Of a stretch of 64,000 nucleotides of DNA, positions 35,096 to 43,844 are shown piece by piece (the stretch's first letter is position 1; the number at the start of each line of letters is the position of its first letter). Position numbers and translations under genes: made by a program. The stretch comes from Mesorhizobium sp. (GTDB lineage: Bacteria; Pseudomonadota; Alphaproteobacteria; Rhizobiales; Rhizobiaceae). Below the pieces are notes generated by a model. It had not been told where the DNA came from and did not search any database. It saw only the letters and a program-made list of their open reading frames with translations. The stretch lies in contig SAPZ01000001.1 of assembly GCA_004020875.1 (NCBI GenBank), positions 186,001-250,000 on the forward strand, read 5' to 3'.

Positions 35096-35870
35096 AAATC
35101 GCCCCGATGCCGCCATCGAGCGCGAGAGCATGGCCGGTCATGAAGGAATTGGCTGGGTCGGCGAGGAACAGGATACCGGTCGTGATCTCGTCGACCTCGG
35201 CGACACGCTTCATCGGCACGCCGCGCGTGAGCTCGGCAAGCGCTTCGGCTTCAGGCGCTCCAGTGAAGCGGACGAAGCCTTCGACCATCGCAGTTCTGGT
35301 GTGGGCGGGGCAGACGGCGTTAATGCGGATGCCCTTGCTGGCATATTCCACCGCCGCCGAGCGCGTCAGCCCGACCACGCCATGCTTGGCGGCGGCATAG
35401 ACCGAAAGCTTGGGCGCGCCAGAGAGACCGGCGACCGAGGCGATGTTGACGATGACGCCGCCCTTGCCGCTTTCCCTGAACTGGCGCTCCATCTGAGGGA
35501 TCTGGTGCTTCAGGGCATAGAAGACGCCGAGCAGGTCGACCTCGACCACGCGGCGCGCCTCCTCGGACGTGACCTGCGGCAGGCGCACGAAGCTGTGCAC
35601 GATGCCGGCATTGTTGACGGCGATATCGAGCCGGCCGAATTCTTCGACGGCCAGTTTCACAAGATCCTCCGAGAGCTTTTCATCGGCGATGTTGCCGGCA
35701 AGGATCGCCCTCTCGGCGTCGAGCGTTGCGGCGAAGTCGGCAAGCGCGGCCTCGTTGAGGTCGGAAAGAACCAGCTGCGCGCCCTCGGCGGCAAAGGCCT
35801 TGGCCGCGGCGCTGCCGAGACCGCCCGTCGCGCCGGTGATGAGGACAGTTGCCCCGGTGAAACGGCCCAC
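35094..35870 (-). CDS. SDR-family NAD(P)-dependent oxidoreductase 1
   Basis: A 258-residue short-chain dehydrogenase. The cofactor motif TGATGGLG is at residues 13-20, NNAG near 88, and the catalytic Ser and YAAAK (Y-x3-K) lie in NIASVAGLSGAPKLSVYAAA. The aspartate in VLSDLN suggests NAD(H). The end ALALDGGIGAI is typical. It belongs to a minus-strand set with the kinase-like gene, a MaoC hydratase and a second SDR, so a hydroxyacyl-CoA or related dehydrogenase role is likely. Confidence 0.9.
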   Translation of the reverse strand: MGRFTGATVLITGATGGLGSAAAKAFAAEGAQLVLSDLNEAALADFAATLDAERAILAGNIADEKLSEDLVKLAVEEFGRLDIAVNNAGIVHSFVRLPQVTSEEARRVVEVDLLGVFYALKHQIPQMERQFRESGKGGVIVNIASVAGLSGAPKLSVYAAAKHGVVGLTRSAAVEYASKGIRINAVCPAHTRTAMVEGFVRFTGAPEAEALAELTRGVPMKRVAEVDEITTGILFLADPANSFMTGHALALDGGIGAI

Positions 35871-35886
35871 TTATCCGCTCTCCGCT

Positions 35887-36924
35887 TCAGCTCTTCTCGT
35901 CGATCAGTTCCACCGCCAGGGCGGCAAGCAGTTTGACGGCCTCTCCGTAGGTCTTGGCCTTCTCGGGATTGGAGGCATTGCCGTCCAGCGCGCGGCGAAA
36001 GACACCCTGGCAAATCGCCGCCAGCCGAAAGAAGGAGAAGGCCAGGAAGAAGGTCCAGTTGCCGATCTTCCCGATGCCGCGCCGTCTGCAATAGGCTGCG
36101 ACATAGGCCTCCTCGGACGGCAGGCCGGCAGCGGCGCGGTCAACGCCGCCGAGACCGCGAAAGCCCGAGGCATGAGGCAGCCGCCATTGCATGCATTGAT
36201 AGGCGAGGTCGGCGAAGGGATGGCCAAGCGTCGACAGTTCCCAGTCGAGCACCGCGATGACCTTCGGCGCATCGAGCGCGAACATCATGTTGTCCAGCCG
36301 GTAGTCGCCATGGACGAGCGAGACGCGGCCGTCATCGGCCGGCATGTGGGTCTCGAGCCATGCAACCAAGCTGTCGATATCGGCTATGGTTTCCGTTTCG
36401 GAGGCCCGGTATTGGCTGGTCCAGCGCGCGAGCTGGCGCTCAAAATAGCTGCCGGGCTTACCGAAATCGCCAAGTCCGATGGCGCCAACATTGGCATCGT
36501 GCAGGGCGGCGAGCGTGGCATTCATGGCATCGTAGATCGCCGCCCGCTCGTCATTGCCGGAAGCGTCCGGCAGCGACGGATCCCAGAAGATGCGGCCGTC
36601 CATATATTCCATGACATAGAACATGCGGCCGATCGGCGATTCTTCGCCCGAGAGATGCAGCATGCGCGGCACCGGCACCGCCGTGCCGGCGAGAGCCCGC
36701 ATCACCCGAAATTCCCGGTCGACCTGGTGCGCGGATTTCAGCAATTGCCCCGGGGGCTTGGCGCGAAGCACATAGCGGCCGCTGGCGGCGGTCAGGAGGT
36801 AGGTCGGATTGGACTGTCCGGACTTGAATTTTTCAATGGCGGACAGACCGGCAAAACCCGGGACATGCGCCTCGAGATAGGGCGCAAGCGCCGCCTGGTC
36901 TATGGCACCGGCCTCGCCGCTCAT
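35887..36924 (-). CDS. Phosphotransferase (APH-like) of the ACAD10/11-LvaA type
   Basis: A 345-residue APH-fold kinase. The nucleotide-binding N-lobe has FKSGQSNPTYLL and the YVLRAKPPG lysine, the catalytic loop is LVHGDYRLDNMMF (H-G-D-x-x-x-x-N) near residue 217, and the metal aspartate is in VIAVLDWELSTLGHPFADLA. This is the pattern of the kinase domain of mammalian ACAD10/11 and of LvaA, which phosphorylates 4-hydroxyacyl-CoA. The ACAD-type partner is encoded at 38418. It overlaps the MaoC gene by four bases, so they are co-translated. Confidence 0.9.
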   Translation of the reverse strand: MSGEAGAIDQAALAPYLEAHVPGFAGLSAIEKFKSGQSNPTYLLTAASGRYVLRAKPPGQLLKSAHQVDREFRVMRALAGTAVPVPRMLHLSGEESPIGRMFYVMEYMDGRIFWDPSLPDASGNDERAAIYDAMNATLAALHDANVGAIGLGDFGKPGSYFERQLARWTSQYRASETETIADIDSLVAWLETHMPADDGRVSLVHGDYRLDNMMFALDAPKVIAVLDWELSTLGHPFADLAYQCMQWRLPHASGFRGLGGVDRAAAGLPSEEAYVAAYCRRRGIGKIGNWTFFLAFSFFRLAAICQGVFRRALDGNASNPEKAKTYGEAVKLLAALAVELIDEKS

Positions 36925-37406
36925 GCGTTCTCAGGCTGGCGCTCGAGCAGCGTGAGCGTCAGCCAGCGCGCCGTCAGCGCCGGTTTCTTGGAACCCTCGA
37001 TCTCAATAGTCACGTCATGCGCCGTCTGCACCCAGCCGGATGGCCTCACCTTGACGTCGGCCAGCACGAAACGGGTGCGGATTCGCGCGCCCGTCTTCAC
37101 CGGTGCCAGGAAGCGCAGCGTGTCGAAGCCATGGTTCACGCCCATCTTGGTGTTTTCCAGCGGCGGCATGGTTTCGAAGGTCATTGCCGATAAGAGCGAC
37201 AGCGACAGGAACCCATGCGCGATGGTGCCGCCGAACGGCGTCTCGCGCTCGGCGCGCTCCGGATCGCAATGGATGAACTGGTGGTCGTCGGTCGCATCGG
37301 CGAACTGATCGATCATGCGCTGCGTCACCGTTCGCCAGGGCGAGACGCCGACCTCCTTGCCGACGCTTGCCAGAAGCGTATCGAGACTGATCGGTTCCAC
37401 GCTCAT
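36921..37406 (-). CDS. MaoC-family dehydratase
   Basis: A 161-residue hot-dog-fold enoyl-CoA hydratase-like protein. The R-hydratase motif appears as FADATDDHQFIHCDPERAER (catalytic Asp and His) followed by TPFGGTIAHGFLSLSLLSAM. CGGAGGAC directly precedes the ATG. It would hydrate or dehydrate an acyl-CoA in the pathway of its neighbours; the next gene downstream, overlapping by 4 bases, is the APH-like kinase. Confidence 0.92.
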   Translation of the reverse strand: MSVEPISLDTLLASVGKEVGVSPWRTVTQRMIDQFADATDDHQFIHCDPERAERETPFGGTIAHGFLSLSLLSAMTFETMPPLENTKMGVNHGFDTLRFLAPVKTGARIRTRFVLADVKVRPSGWVQTAHDVTIEIEGSKKPALTARWLTLTLLERQPENA

Positions 37407-37440
37407 GTCCTCCGCACCCCCGCCTGGATTGACTAGAACC

Positions 37441-37499
37441 GGGCGTCTTATTCCTTGAACGCCGTCCGATCTCTGAATCGGGCGTCTTATTCCTTGAAC
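37441..37499 (+). repeat. 20-bp direct repeat at the 3' end of an SDR gene
   Basis: GGGCGTCTTATTCCTTGAAC occurs at 37441-37460 and again at 37480-37499, a 39-base period. The second copy contains the last codons and stop of the SDR gene on the minus strand; the first is a downstream duplicate of that gene end. It looks like a small tandem duplication. Confidence 0.85.
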
Positions 37500-38302
37500 A
37501 ATGTCATTCCATGCTGCACCGACTGGCCGCCGTCGATAGGCAGGATGGCGCCGGTGACGTAGCTTCCGGCACGGCTGCACAAATAAAGCGTTGCGCCGGC
37601 AATGTCATCCGCCACACCGATGCGGCCGAGCGGAACATGGTTACCAACATGTTTCGCCTGTTCCTCGGTCGCGGTGGCGAAGGCCGTCATGCGGCTCTGG
37701 AAAGGACCGGGCGCAAAGGCGTTGACCGTGATGCGGCGGGCCGCGAACTCGATTGCCAGCGTGCGCGTCAGATGGTGCACCGCCGCTTTCGAGGCCGCGT
37801 AGGAATAGGCGTCGTCGGCCAGCGGCTGGGTACCCATCACCGAGCCGAGATTGATCACGCGGGCCGGATCCTCGTCATTTGCCGCGGCATCGAGCAGCGG
37901 CAAAAGCTCTCGGGTCAGGTGGAAGACGGCGGTGACATTGACGCCGAACACCTTGGCCCAGGCGTGGTAGGGAAATTCCTCCAGCAGCGCGCCCCAGGAA
38001 ATGCCGGCATTGTTGACCAGGATGTGCAGGCGCTCCGTGCGCGCCTTCACCTCGGCGGCCAGAGCGGCGATGCCCGCTTCGCTGGACACGTCGCCGGCAA
38101 AGCCCTCTGCCTGGCCGGAGCCACCGAGCGCGTTCAATTCGTTGGCGACCCTGGCGCAATCCTCGCCCTTGCGCGAGGCGATCATCACATGAGCGCCGGC
38201 GCGCACCAGGCCGGTCGCCACCATACGGCCGATGCCCGTGGCTGCGCCCGTCACCAGCGCGGTCTTACCGGCGACCGAGAACAGCTTGTCCAGATAGCTC
38301 AT
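37487..38302 (-). CDS. SDR-family NAD(P)-dependent oxidoreductase 2
   Basis: A 271-residue short-chain dehydrogenase. TGAATGIG is the cofactor motif, ASRKGE (Arg/Lys after beta 2) suggests NADP(H), NNAGISWGA follows, and the catalytic residues are in NLGSVMGTQ and YSYAASKAAVHHL. GGAGG precedes the ATG at 38302. It is the first gene of the minus-strand half of the cluster and is divergent from the acyl-CoA dehydrogenase, with a shared 115-base promoter region. Confidence 0.9.
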   Translation of the reverse strand: MSYLDKLFSVAGKTALVTGAATGIGRMVATGLVRAGAHVMIASRKGEDCARVANELNALGGSGQAEGFAGDVSSEAGIAALAAEVKARTERLHILVNNAGISWGALLEEFPYHAWAKVFGVNVTAVFHLTRELLPLLDAAANDEDPARVINLGSVMGTQPLADDAYSYAASKAAVHHLTRTLAIEFAARRITVNAFAPGPFQSRMTAFATATEEQAKHVGNHVPLGRIGVADDIAGATLYLCSRAGSYVTGAILPIDGGQSVQHGMTLFKE

Positions 38303-38417
38303 TGCATTCCTCCGCACCCTGGCCCAAACCGGCGAGGGACTCGCGTTGACAAGGCTAGCCGAAGTACGGTCATCCTTGCCACGGGTAAAGATTTATCTGC
38401 GAAAGGGACCGGAAGCG

Positions 38418-39659
38418 ATGGCGGACATGAATCTCGGCATGACCGAGCGGCTGAAGCCGATCCACCAGCGTGTGGCGGCCATGGTTCGCGACGAGATCGC
38501 GCCACTCGGGGAGGAGTTTCTCGCCGAAATCGGCAAGGAGGGCGACCGCTGGGTCTACACCGCCAGACAGACCGAGATCCTCGAAGGCTTGAAGAGGACG
38601 GCGAGGGAGCGCGGCTTGTGGAACTTCTGGCTTACAGATTCCAAACGCGGCTACGGTCTTTCCACCGTCGAATACGCCTATCTGGCGGAGGAGATGGGCA
38701 AGGCGCATCTCGGCGCCGAGACCTTCAACTGTTCGGCGCCCGATACCGGCAACATGGAGGTGCTTGAGCGTTATGGCTCGGAAACGCACAAGCGCGACTG
38801 GCTGGAGCCGCTGCTGGAGGGCCGGATCCGTTCGGCCTATCTGATGACCGAGCCGGACGTGGCCTCCTCGGATGCCACCAACATCTCGATGCGCTGCGAG
38901 CGGCAGGGCGGCGACTATGTGCTGAACGGCGAAAAATGGTGGGCGTCCGGCGCCGGCGATCCGCGCTGCGCCATCTATATCGTCATGGTCAGGACCGGCT
39001 CGGACGGGGAGCCGCAGCATCGCCGGCACTCGATGATCCTGGTGCCCGCCGACGGCAAGGGCATCACCAAATTGCGGCCGATGCAGGTCTATGGCGACGA
39101 TGATGCCCCGCATGGCCATATGCATCTGAGATTCGAGAATGTGCGGGTGCCGGCGGCCAACCTGATCCTCGGCGAGGGCAGGGGCTTCGAGATCGCGCAG
39201 GGGCGGCTGGGGCCGGGCCGCATCCATCACTGCATGCGCGCCATCGGCCAGGCCGAGATGGCGCTGGAGATGCTGTGCCAGCGGTCGGTGCGGCGCGAGG
39301 CCTTCGGCCAGTCGCTGGCCAAGCTCGGCGCCAATTTCGACATCATCGCCGAATGCCGCATGGAGATCGAGATGGCGCGGCTGCTCTGCCTCAAGGCGGC
39401 CTGGATGATCGACCAGGGAGACGCGCGCGCGGCCGCGCCATGGATCAGCCAGATCAAGGTAGTGGCGCCCCGCGTCGCGCTGAAGGCCACCGACGAGGCG
39501 GTGCAGATGTTCGGTGCGCAAGGTATCAGCCAGGATACGCCGCTTGCCCGCTCCTGGACGCATTTGAGGACGCTGCGGCTGGCCGACGGGCCGGACGCCG
39601 TGCACCGGCGCCAGGTAGCGCGCACGGAACTGAAGAAATACACGCAGGAAAAGGTCTGA
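38418..39659 (+). CDS. ACAD10/11-type acyl-CoA dehydrogenase
   Basis: A 413-residue flavoprotein. The region NCSAPDTGNMEVLERYGSE, MTEPDVASSDATNISM, NGEKWWASGAGDPRC, GRGFEIAQGRLGPGRIHHCM and RLADGPDAVHRRQVA corresponds closely to what I recall of mammalian ACAD11, more than to medium- or short-chain ACADs. In that family the enzyme can act on gamma-phosphorylated acyl-CoA made by a linked APH-like kinase. Here the kinase is a separate gene at 35887. GGAAG precedes the chosen ATG; an earlier in-frame start adds 24 residues of unlikely leader. Confidence 0.92.
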   Translation: MADMNLGMTERLKPIHQRVAAMVRDEIAPLGEEFLAEIGKEGDRWVYTARQTEILEGLKRTARERGLWNFWLTDSKRGYGLSTVEYAYLAEEMGKAHLGAETFNCSAPDTGNMEVLERYGSETHKRDWLEPLLEGRIRSAYLMTEPDVASSDATNISMRCERQGGDYVLNGEKWWASGAGDPRCAIYIVMVRTGSDGEPQHRRHSMILVPADGKGITKLRPMQVYGDDDAPHGHMHLRFENVRVPAANLILGEGRGFEIAQGRLGPGRIHHCMRAIGQAEMALEMLCQRSVRREAFGQSLAKLGANFDIIAECRMEIEMARLLCLKAAWMIDQGDARAAAPWISQIKVVAPRVALKATDEAVQMFGAQGISQDTPLARSWTHLRTLRLADGPDAVHRRQVARTELKKYTQEKV

Positions 39660-39664
39660 CGACC

Positions 39665-40702
39665 ATGACGCTTCCATCGCAAATGCGAGGTCTGCTGCTT
39701 GTGGGCGACGGTTACACCAGGAAGCCTTCGGCGGCCGCGTTGGAAGCGATGGAGCCTTACCTCCAGCCCGGCAGCATAGCCGTGCCGGAGCCCGGGCCGA
39801 CACAGGCGCTTATCAAGGTCAGCCTTGCCTCGATCAACCCCTCCGACATCGCCTTCATCAAGGGCCAGTACGGCCAGCCGCGGGTCAAGGGCAGGCCGGC
39901 GGGCTTTGAAGGCGTCGGCGTCGTCGTTGCCACCGGCGATGATCCGTACGCAAAAAGCCTCACCGGCAAGCGCGTCGCCTTCGCCACCGGCGTGTCGAAC
40001 TGGGGAGCATGGGCGGATTTTGCGGTTGCCGAGGCCGCATCCTGCATCCCGCTCATCGGCACGGTGCGCGACGAGGATGGCGCCGCCATGATCGTCAATC
40101 CGCTAACCGCCTTGGCCATGTTCGACATCGTCAAGCAGGAGGGCGAAAAGGCCTTCATCATGACCGCCGGCGGCAGTCAGCTCTGCAAGCTGATCATCGG
40201 GCTGGCGAAGGAGGAAAGTTTCCGGCCGATCGTCACCGTGCGCCGCGACGAGCAGATCCCGTTGCTGAAGAACCTCGGCGCAGCCCATGTGCTCAATGAG
40301 AAGGCGGCGGATTTCGAGGCCGTGCTGCGTGAAACCTTGAAGGCCGAGCAGCCGCGCATCTTCCTCGACGCGGTCACTGGCCCGCTGGCTTCGACCGTCT
40401 TCAATGCCATGCCGAAGCGCGCGCGCTGGATCGTGTATGGCCGGCTCGACGCCGAGCCGACGGTGATTCGCGAGCCGGGGCAACTGATCTTCCAGCACAA
40501 ACGCGTCGAGGGTTTCTGGCTGGCCGAATGGATGCGCCAGGTCCGCGACAGGCTGGGTCCGGCGGTGCTGGAGGCGCAGAAGCGCTTTTCCGACGGACGC
40601 TGGTCGACCGACGTCACGGCGATCGTGCCGCTGGACGAGGCGATGGTCCGGCTGCCGGCCGAGCTCGCCAAGCCCAACGGAAAGGTGTTCATCAGGCCCT
40701 AA
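39665..40702 (+). CDS. Zinc-less MDR-family oxidoreductase (quinone reductase-like)
   Basis: A 345-residue medium-chain dehydrogenase/reductase. The GroES-like half has SLASINPSDIAFIKGQYGQP and GFEGVGVVVATG, and the nucleotide-binding half has FIMTAGGSQLCKLIIGLAKE. The catalytic zinc ligands of true alcohol dehydrogenases are not seen, so a quinone- or enoyl-reductase-like NADPH enzyme is more likely. It lies five bases after the acyl-CoA dehydrogenase and is surely co-transcribed. Confidence 0.87.
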   Translation: MTLPSQMRGLLLVGDGYTRKPSAAALEAMEPYLQPGSIAVPEPGPTQALIKVSLASINPSDIAFIKGQYGQPRVKGRPAGFEGVGVVVATGDDPYAKSLTGKRVAFATGVSNWGAWADFAVAEAASCIPLIGTVRDEDGAAMIVNPLTALAMFDIVKQEGEKAFIMTAGGSQLCKLIIGLAKEESFRPIVTVRRDEQIPLLKNLGAAHVLNEKAADFEAVLRETLKAEQPRIFLDAVTGPLASTVFNAMPKRARWIVYGRLDAEPTVIREPGQLIFQHKRVEGFWLAEWMRQVRDRLGPAVLEAQKRFSDGRWSTDVTAIVPLDEAMVRLPAELAKPNGKVFIRP

Positions 40703-40898
40703 ACAGTCGGGCGCCGATTTGAACACAAAGCTGTGATCGACAAGCGAGCGGCGGAAAATGCCGCTGTTCCGCCGTCCTTTGCCGGCACCGGTAACAGGCA
40801 AGCGCCGATGTTCTATTTCATTTCGATGTGATATCTCGCCGGCGCTGAAGGCCAGGCGGCGATGGGAAAGCCGCAACGGTCGGAACGCGGGGTGCGCT

Positions 40899-42065
40899 AT
40901 GACGGTAACCAAGCCGGTTTTCGACCGTTTGGGGTTTTGGCTATGGGTAGGGTCGTTTCTGGTCGTGCTTGGCCTGGTGGTGTGGTCGCCAAACGCGCGT
41001 TCGGTGGTTCATATCTATAGACATGGCAGCGAGGCGTTTCTGAGCGGACAACCGCTGTATCAGGTCGAAGTCGCCATGGGGTATCTATACGCTCCCGCCT
41101 TCGCCGTCCTCTATGTTCCGCTGCTGAAGCTGGGGCCGTATCTGGGCAACGTTTTGTGGCACATGCTGGGCTTCGTGGCGCTCACTTTTGCCGCGATGCA
41201 CCAGGTCCGCAAGGTGGGCGGCGAGGAGCAGACATGGCTCTTGTCTTTCGGTCTCTTCCTCGCCCTGCCGGTTTCGCTGGCAGCGCTTCGCAATGGCCAG
41301 GCGACGATCCTGCTTACCGGGGCGTGCTGGTTTCTGACGCTCTCGGCACTCGAGGGTCGCCGCGCCGAATGCTTCTTCTGGGCCATGCTTGCGATCGTCG
41401 CCAAGCCGACGGCGATCATCATGCTGCTGCTGGCGGGCGCGCTGCGTCCCAGGCTGATACCGGTCCTGGCGCTTGCGGTGATTGTCGTGCTCGTCATCCC
41501 CTACGGCTTTGCCTCCGCCGGCTATATCAACGCCCAGTATTACGATTTCTTCCGAATGCTCACTTCGATGACTGTCGACCCGACCGGCCCCTTCGTCCCG
41601 GCCGATTTCACGGCGCCTTTCACAAGGTTCGGGATGACGCTCCCGGAGTTTGACGCGACGATCGCGCGCGTGGTCGCAGGCTTGCTTACGCTGTGGATGG
41701 TGCTCCAGTTCGACCGCAGGTTGGCCCCCAATGTCAGCGGCCTGGCCATCTTCCTCACCGCGGCGTTCTATATGTGCGTCTTCAATCCACGGGTCGAGCA
41801 GAACACCTATGCCATGGTCGCGGTGCCGGCAGGCCTGTCCATTGCTTTGCTGTGGCGGGAGAAGGGAGCCGTGATCACGCGATGGTTGCTGGCTGCGCTC
41901 CTCTTCGTCACCGGACTGACCAGTGTCGATAGTCGGCTGCACGACCTTTTCCACCCGTGGTTCCGGCCAATCGGCGTCAGCATAGTTGCTTGCCTGCTGA
42001 TCGGCTGGTTCTGGACGCGAGGCAGACAGAAGATGCCGGCCGGGGGAGCCGTCGCACATGGCTGA
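40899..42065 (+). CDS. GT87 (DUF2029) integral membrane glycosyltransferase
   Basis: A 388-residue protein with 9-10 hydrophobic segments. The DUF2029/GT87 pattern is seen as DRLGFWLWVGSFLVVLGLVV, YRHGSEAFLSGQPLYQVEVA, YAPAFAVLYVPLLKLGPYLG and LRNGQATILLTGACWFLTLS, with a periplasmic-loop region. Relatives transfer mannose or arabinose from polyprenyl-phosphate sugars. The start at MTVTKPVF is preferred to a longer reading. It overlaps the next gene by eight bases and opens a four-gene glycan operon. Confidence 0.87.
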   Translation: MTVTKPVFDRLGFWLWVGSFLVVLGLVVWSPNARSVVHIYRHGSEAFLSGQPLYQVEVAMGYLYAPAFAVLYVPLLKLGPYLGNVLWHMLGFVALTFAAMHQVRKVGGEEQTWLLSFGLFLALPVSLAALRNGQATILLTGACWFLTLSALEGRRAECFFWAMLAIVAKPTAIIMLLLAGALRPRLIPVLALAVIVVLVIPYGFASAGYINAQYYDFFRMLTSMTVDPTGPFVPADFTAPFTRFGMTLPEFDATIARVVAGLLTLWMVLQFDRRLAPNVSGLAIFLTAAFYMCVFNPRVEQNTYAMVAVPAGLSIALLWREKGAVITRWLLAALLFVTGLTSVDSRLHDLFHPWFRPIGVSIVACLLIGWFWTRGRQKMPAGGAVAHG

Positions 42066-43026
42066 GAGGCTTGACGTCATCGCGCCGTTCTTCAACGAGG
42101 CCGAATCCGCTGTTGCCTTCGTCGGGCTGCTCGACAGGCTCGAGGCTGCCGTGGCGGAGCGCTTCGGCATGACGGTGCGCAAGATCCTCGTCGATGACGG
42201 CAGCCACGACGGCAGCGCCGAGACATTCGCGGCGGCGCTGTCCGGCTCCTGGGAGATCATGCGGCTCAGCCGCAATTTCGGCAAGGAAGCGGCGGTGCTC
42301 GCCGGCCTCGACCATTCCCGCGGCGATATGGTCCTGATCATGGATTCCGACCTCCAGCATTCGATGGACATCAGCCTGAAGATGATCGGCGAGCTGGTCG
42401 ACAACCCGCAGATCGATGTCGTCTATGCGCAGAACGACCGGCGCGAAGGGAGCTGGCGGCGCAGCCAGCTGGCGCGGCTTTTCTACAAGCTGATCAACAG
42501 CAGCCAGCGTTTCGATATCCCCGAAAATGCCGGGGACTTCCGCGTCATGCGTGGCGCGGTGGCGCGTGCCCTGACCAGCGTGCGCGACAAGCGTCGATTC
42601 AACAAGGGCCTGTTCGCCTGGGCCGGCTTTCGTCAGAAGGCGGTGCTTTATTCGCCGGAAAGCCGCGCCGGCGGCACGTCGAAATGGACAAGGTTCAACC
42701 TGATCGCGTTCTCGCTCGAAGGGTTCACCTCGTTTTCCGTGATCCCGCTGCGCATCATCAGCCTTATTGGATTGCTGGCGGCATTTGCCGGTCTCGCCTA
42801 TGGCGTGAAAGTGCTGTTCGAGGTGCTCTTCTACGGCATCGCCGTGCCCGGCTATCCTAGCCTCATGGTCGCCGTCGTGTTGCTGGGCGGCCTCAACCTG
42901 GCGCTGCTCGGCCTGATCGGCGAATATGTCTGGGTCACGCTCAGCGAAAGCAAGGACCGGCCCGTCTACATCGTGCGCGATGTCCTGCGCGGCGAGTCCG
43001 CCGAGCAGGCCGCCCCCGGCGAATGA
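42058..43026 (+). CDS. GT2 polyprenyl-phosphate glycosyltransferase (GtrB/DPM-like)
   Basis: A 322-residue enzyme. The GT-A half has VIAPFFNEAESAVAFVGLLD, KILVDDGSHDGSAE, the metal site IMDSDLQHSMD and GDFRVMRGAVARAL. Two C-terminal membrane helices (about 228-250 and 262-285) are typical of GtrB/ArnC-type enzymes that load a sugar on undecaprenyl phosphate. The GtrA-type protein three genes on would move the lipid-linked sugar across the membrane and the GT87 enzyme would use it. Confidence 0.92.
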   Translation: MAERLDVIAPFFNEAESAVAFVGLLDRLEAAVAERFGMTVRKILVDDGSHDGSAETFAAALSGSWEIMRLSRNFGKEAAVLAGLDHSRGDMVLIMDSDLQHSMDISLKMIGELVDNPQIDVVYAQNDRREGSWRRSQLARLFYKLINSSQRFDIPENAGDFRVMRGAVARALTSVRDKRRFNKGLFAWAGFRQKAVLYSPESRAGGTSKWTRFNLIAFSLEGFTSFSVIPLRIISLIGLLAAFAGLAYGVKVLFEVLFYGIAVPGYPSLMVAVVLLGGLNLALLGLIGEYVWVTLSESKDRPVYIVRDVLRGESAEQAAPGE

Positions 43027-43844
43027 CCCGGCCGGTCCGCCTGATTGCTGACGATTACGGGCTGGCGCCGGGCGTGTCGGACGCGATCCTCGAGCTGATC
43101 GATCGCGGCCGGCTGACCGGAACCGGCTGCATGACGGGTTTTCCCGAGTGGGAGGAGGCGGCGGCGCGCCTCAGGCCTTTCCGCAGTCGGGCAGCCGTCG
43201 GGCTGCATCTGACCCTCACCGACCAGGTCGCCGCGACCGGCCGGTCCAGCCTGGCGCCGGATGGCAAGCTGCCCGGGCTAGCATCCCTTGCGCTGCCGGT
43301 GCGGCGCGGGCGTATCGACGAGCGGGACGTTCACGCCGAGCTCGACGCCCAGTACGACCGCTTCCTCAAAGCGCTGGCCGGCCCGCCCGACTATATCGAC
43401 GGACACCAGCACGTGCATTTCCTCCCAACGGTGCGAAACTGGCTGCTCACGCGGTTCGGGGCAAGCTCGCGCAAACCGGCGCTGCGAGGGGCGCCGGGAC
43501 TTCCGCGCATGGATGCGGCGGCGCCCAAGATCGCGGCGGTCGCCGCTCTGGCCGCGGGGTTCAACGGATCGATGCGACGGGCCGGCTTCAGGGTCATGGC
43601 ACCGCTTTCCGGGATCTATGACTGGCGGCAGCCGGACAGGTTCGCTTCAACGCTGCGCGTCGCGATCAAGACCTTGCCCGAACAAGGTGTGTTCATGTGC
43701 CATCCGGGCCACGTCGATGACATTTTGCGCGCGCGAGACCCGATGCAGGCCGTGCGCGAGGTTGAGTACACGGTTCTTTCCTCGCAGGATTTCGGCGACG
43801 TCCTCGACAAGGCCGGAGCCCGCGTCATGGATGCCGGCGCATGA
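43023..43844 (+). CDS. ChbG/HpnK-family carbohydrate deacetylase
   Basis: A 273-residue YdjC-fold metal-dependent deacetylase. Asp10 and Asp11 in LIADDYGLAPGVSDA, the histidine of VGLHLTLTDQ and the DGHQHVHFLPTVR block (H-x-x-H) match the metal-binding pattern, with FMCHPGHVDD near the end. Relatives remove N-acetyl groups from GlcNAc-containing oligosaccharides or act in hopanoid glycosylation (HpnK). Position between a polyprenyl glycosyltransferase and GtrA argues for deacetylation of a membrane-bound amino sugar. Overlaps its neighbours by four bases on both sides. Confidence 0.9.
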   Translation: MTRPVRLIADDYGLAPGVSDAILELIDRGRLTGTGCMTGFPEWEEAAARLRPFRSRAAVGLHLTLTDQVAATGRSSLAPDGKLPGLASLALPVRRGRIDERDVHAELDAQYDRFLKALAGPPDYIDGHQHVHFLPTVRNWLLTRFGASSRKPALRGAPGLPRMDAAAPKIAAVAALAAGFNGSMRRAGFRVMAPLSGIYDWRQPDRFASTLRVAIKTLPEQGVFMCHPGHVDDILRARDPMQAVREVEYTVLSSQDFGDVLDKAGARVMDAGA

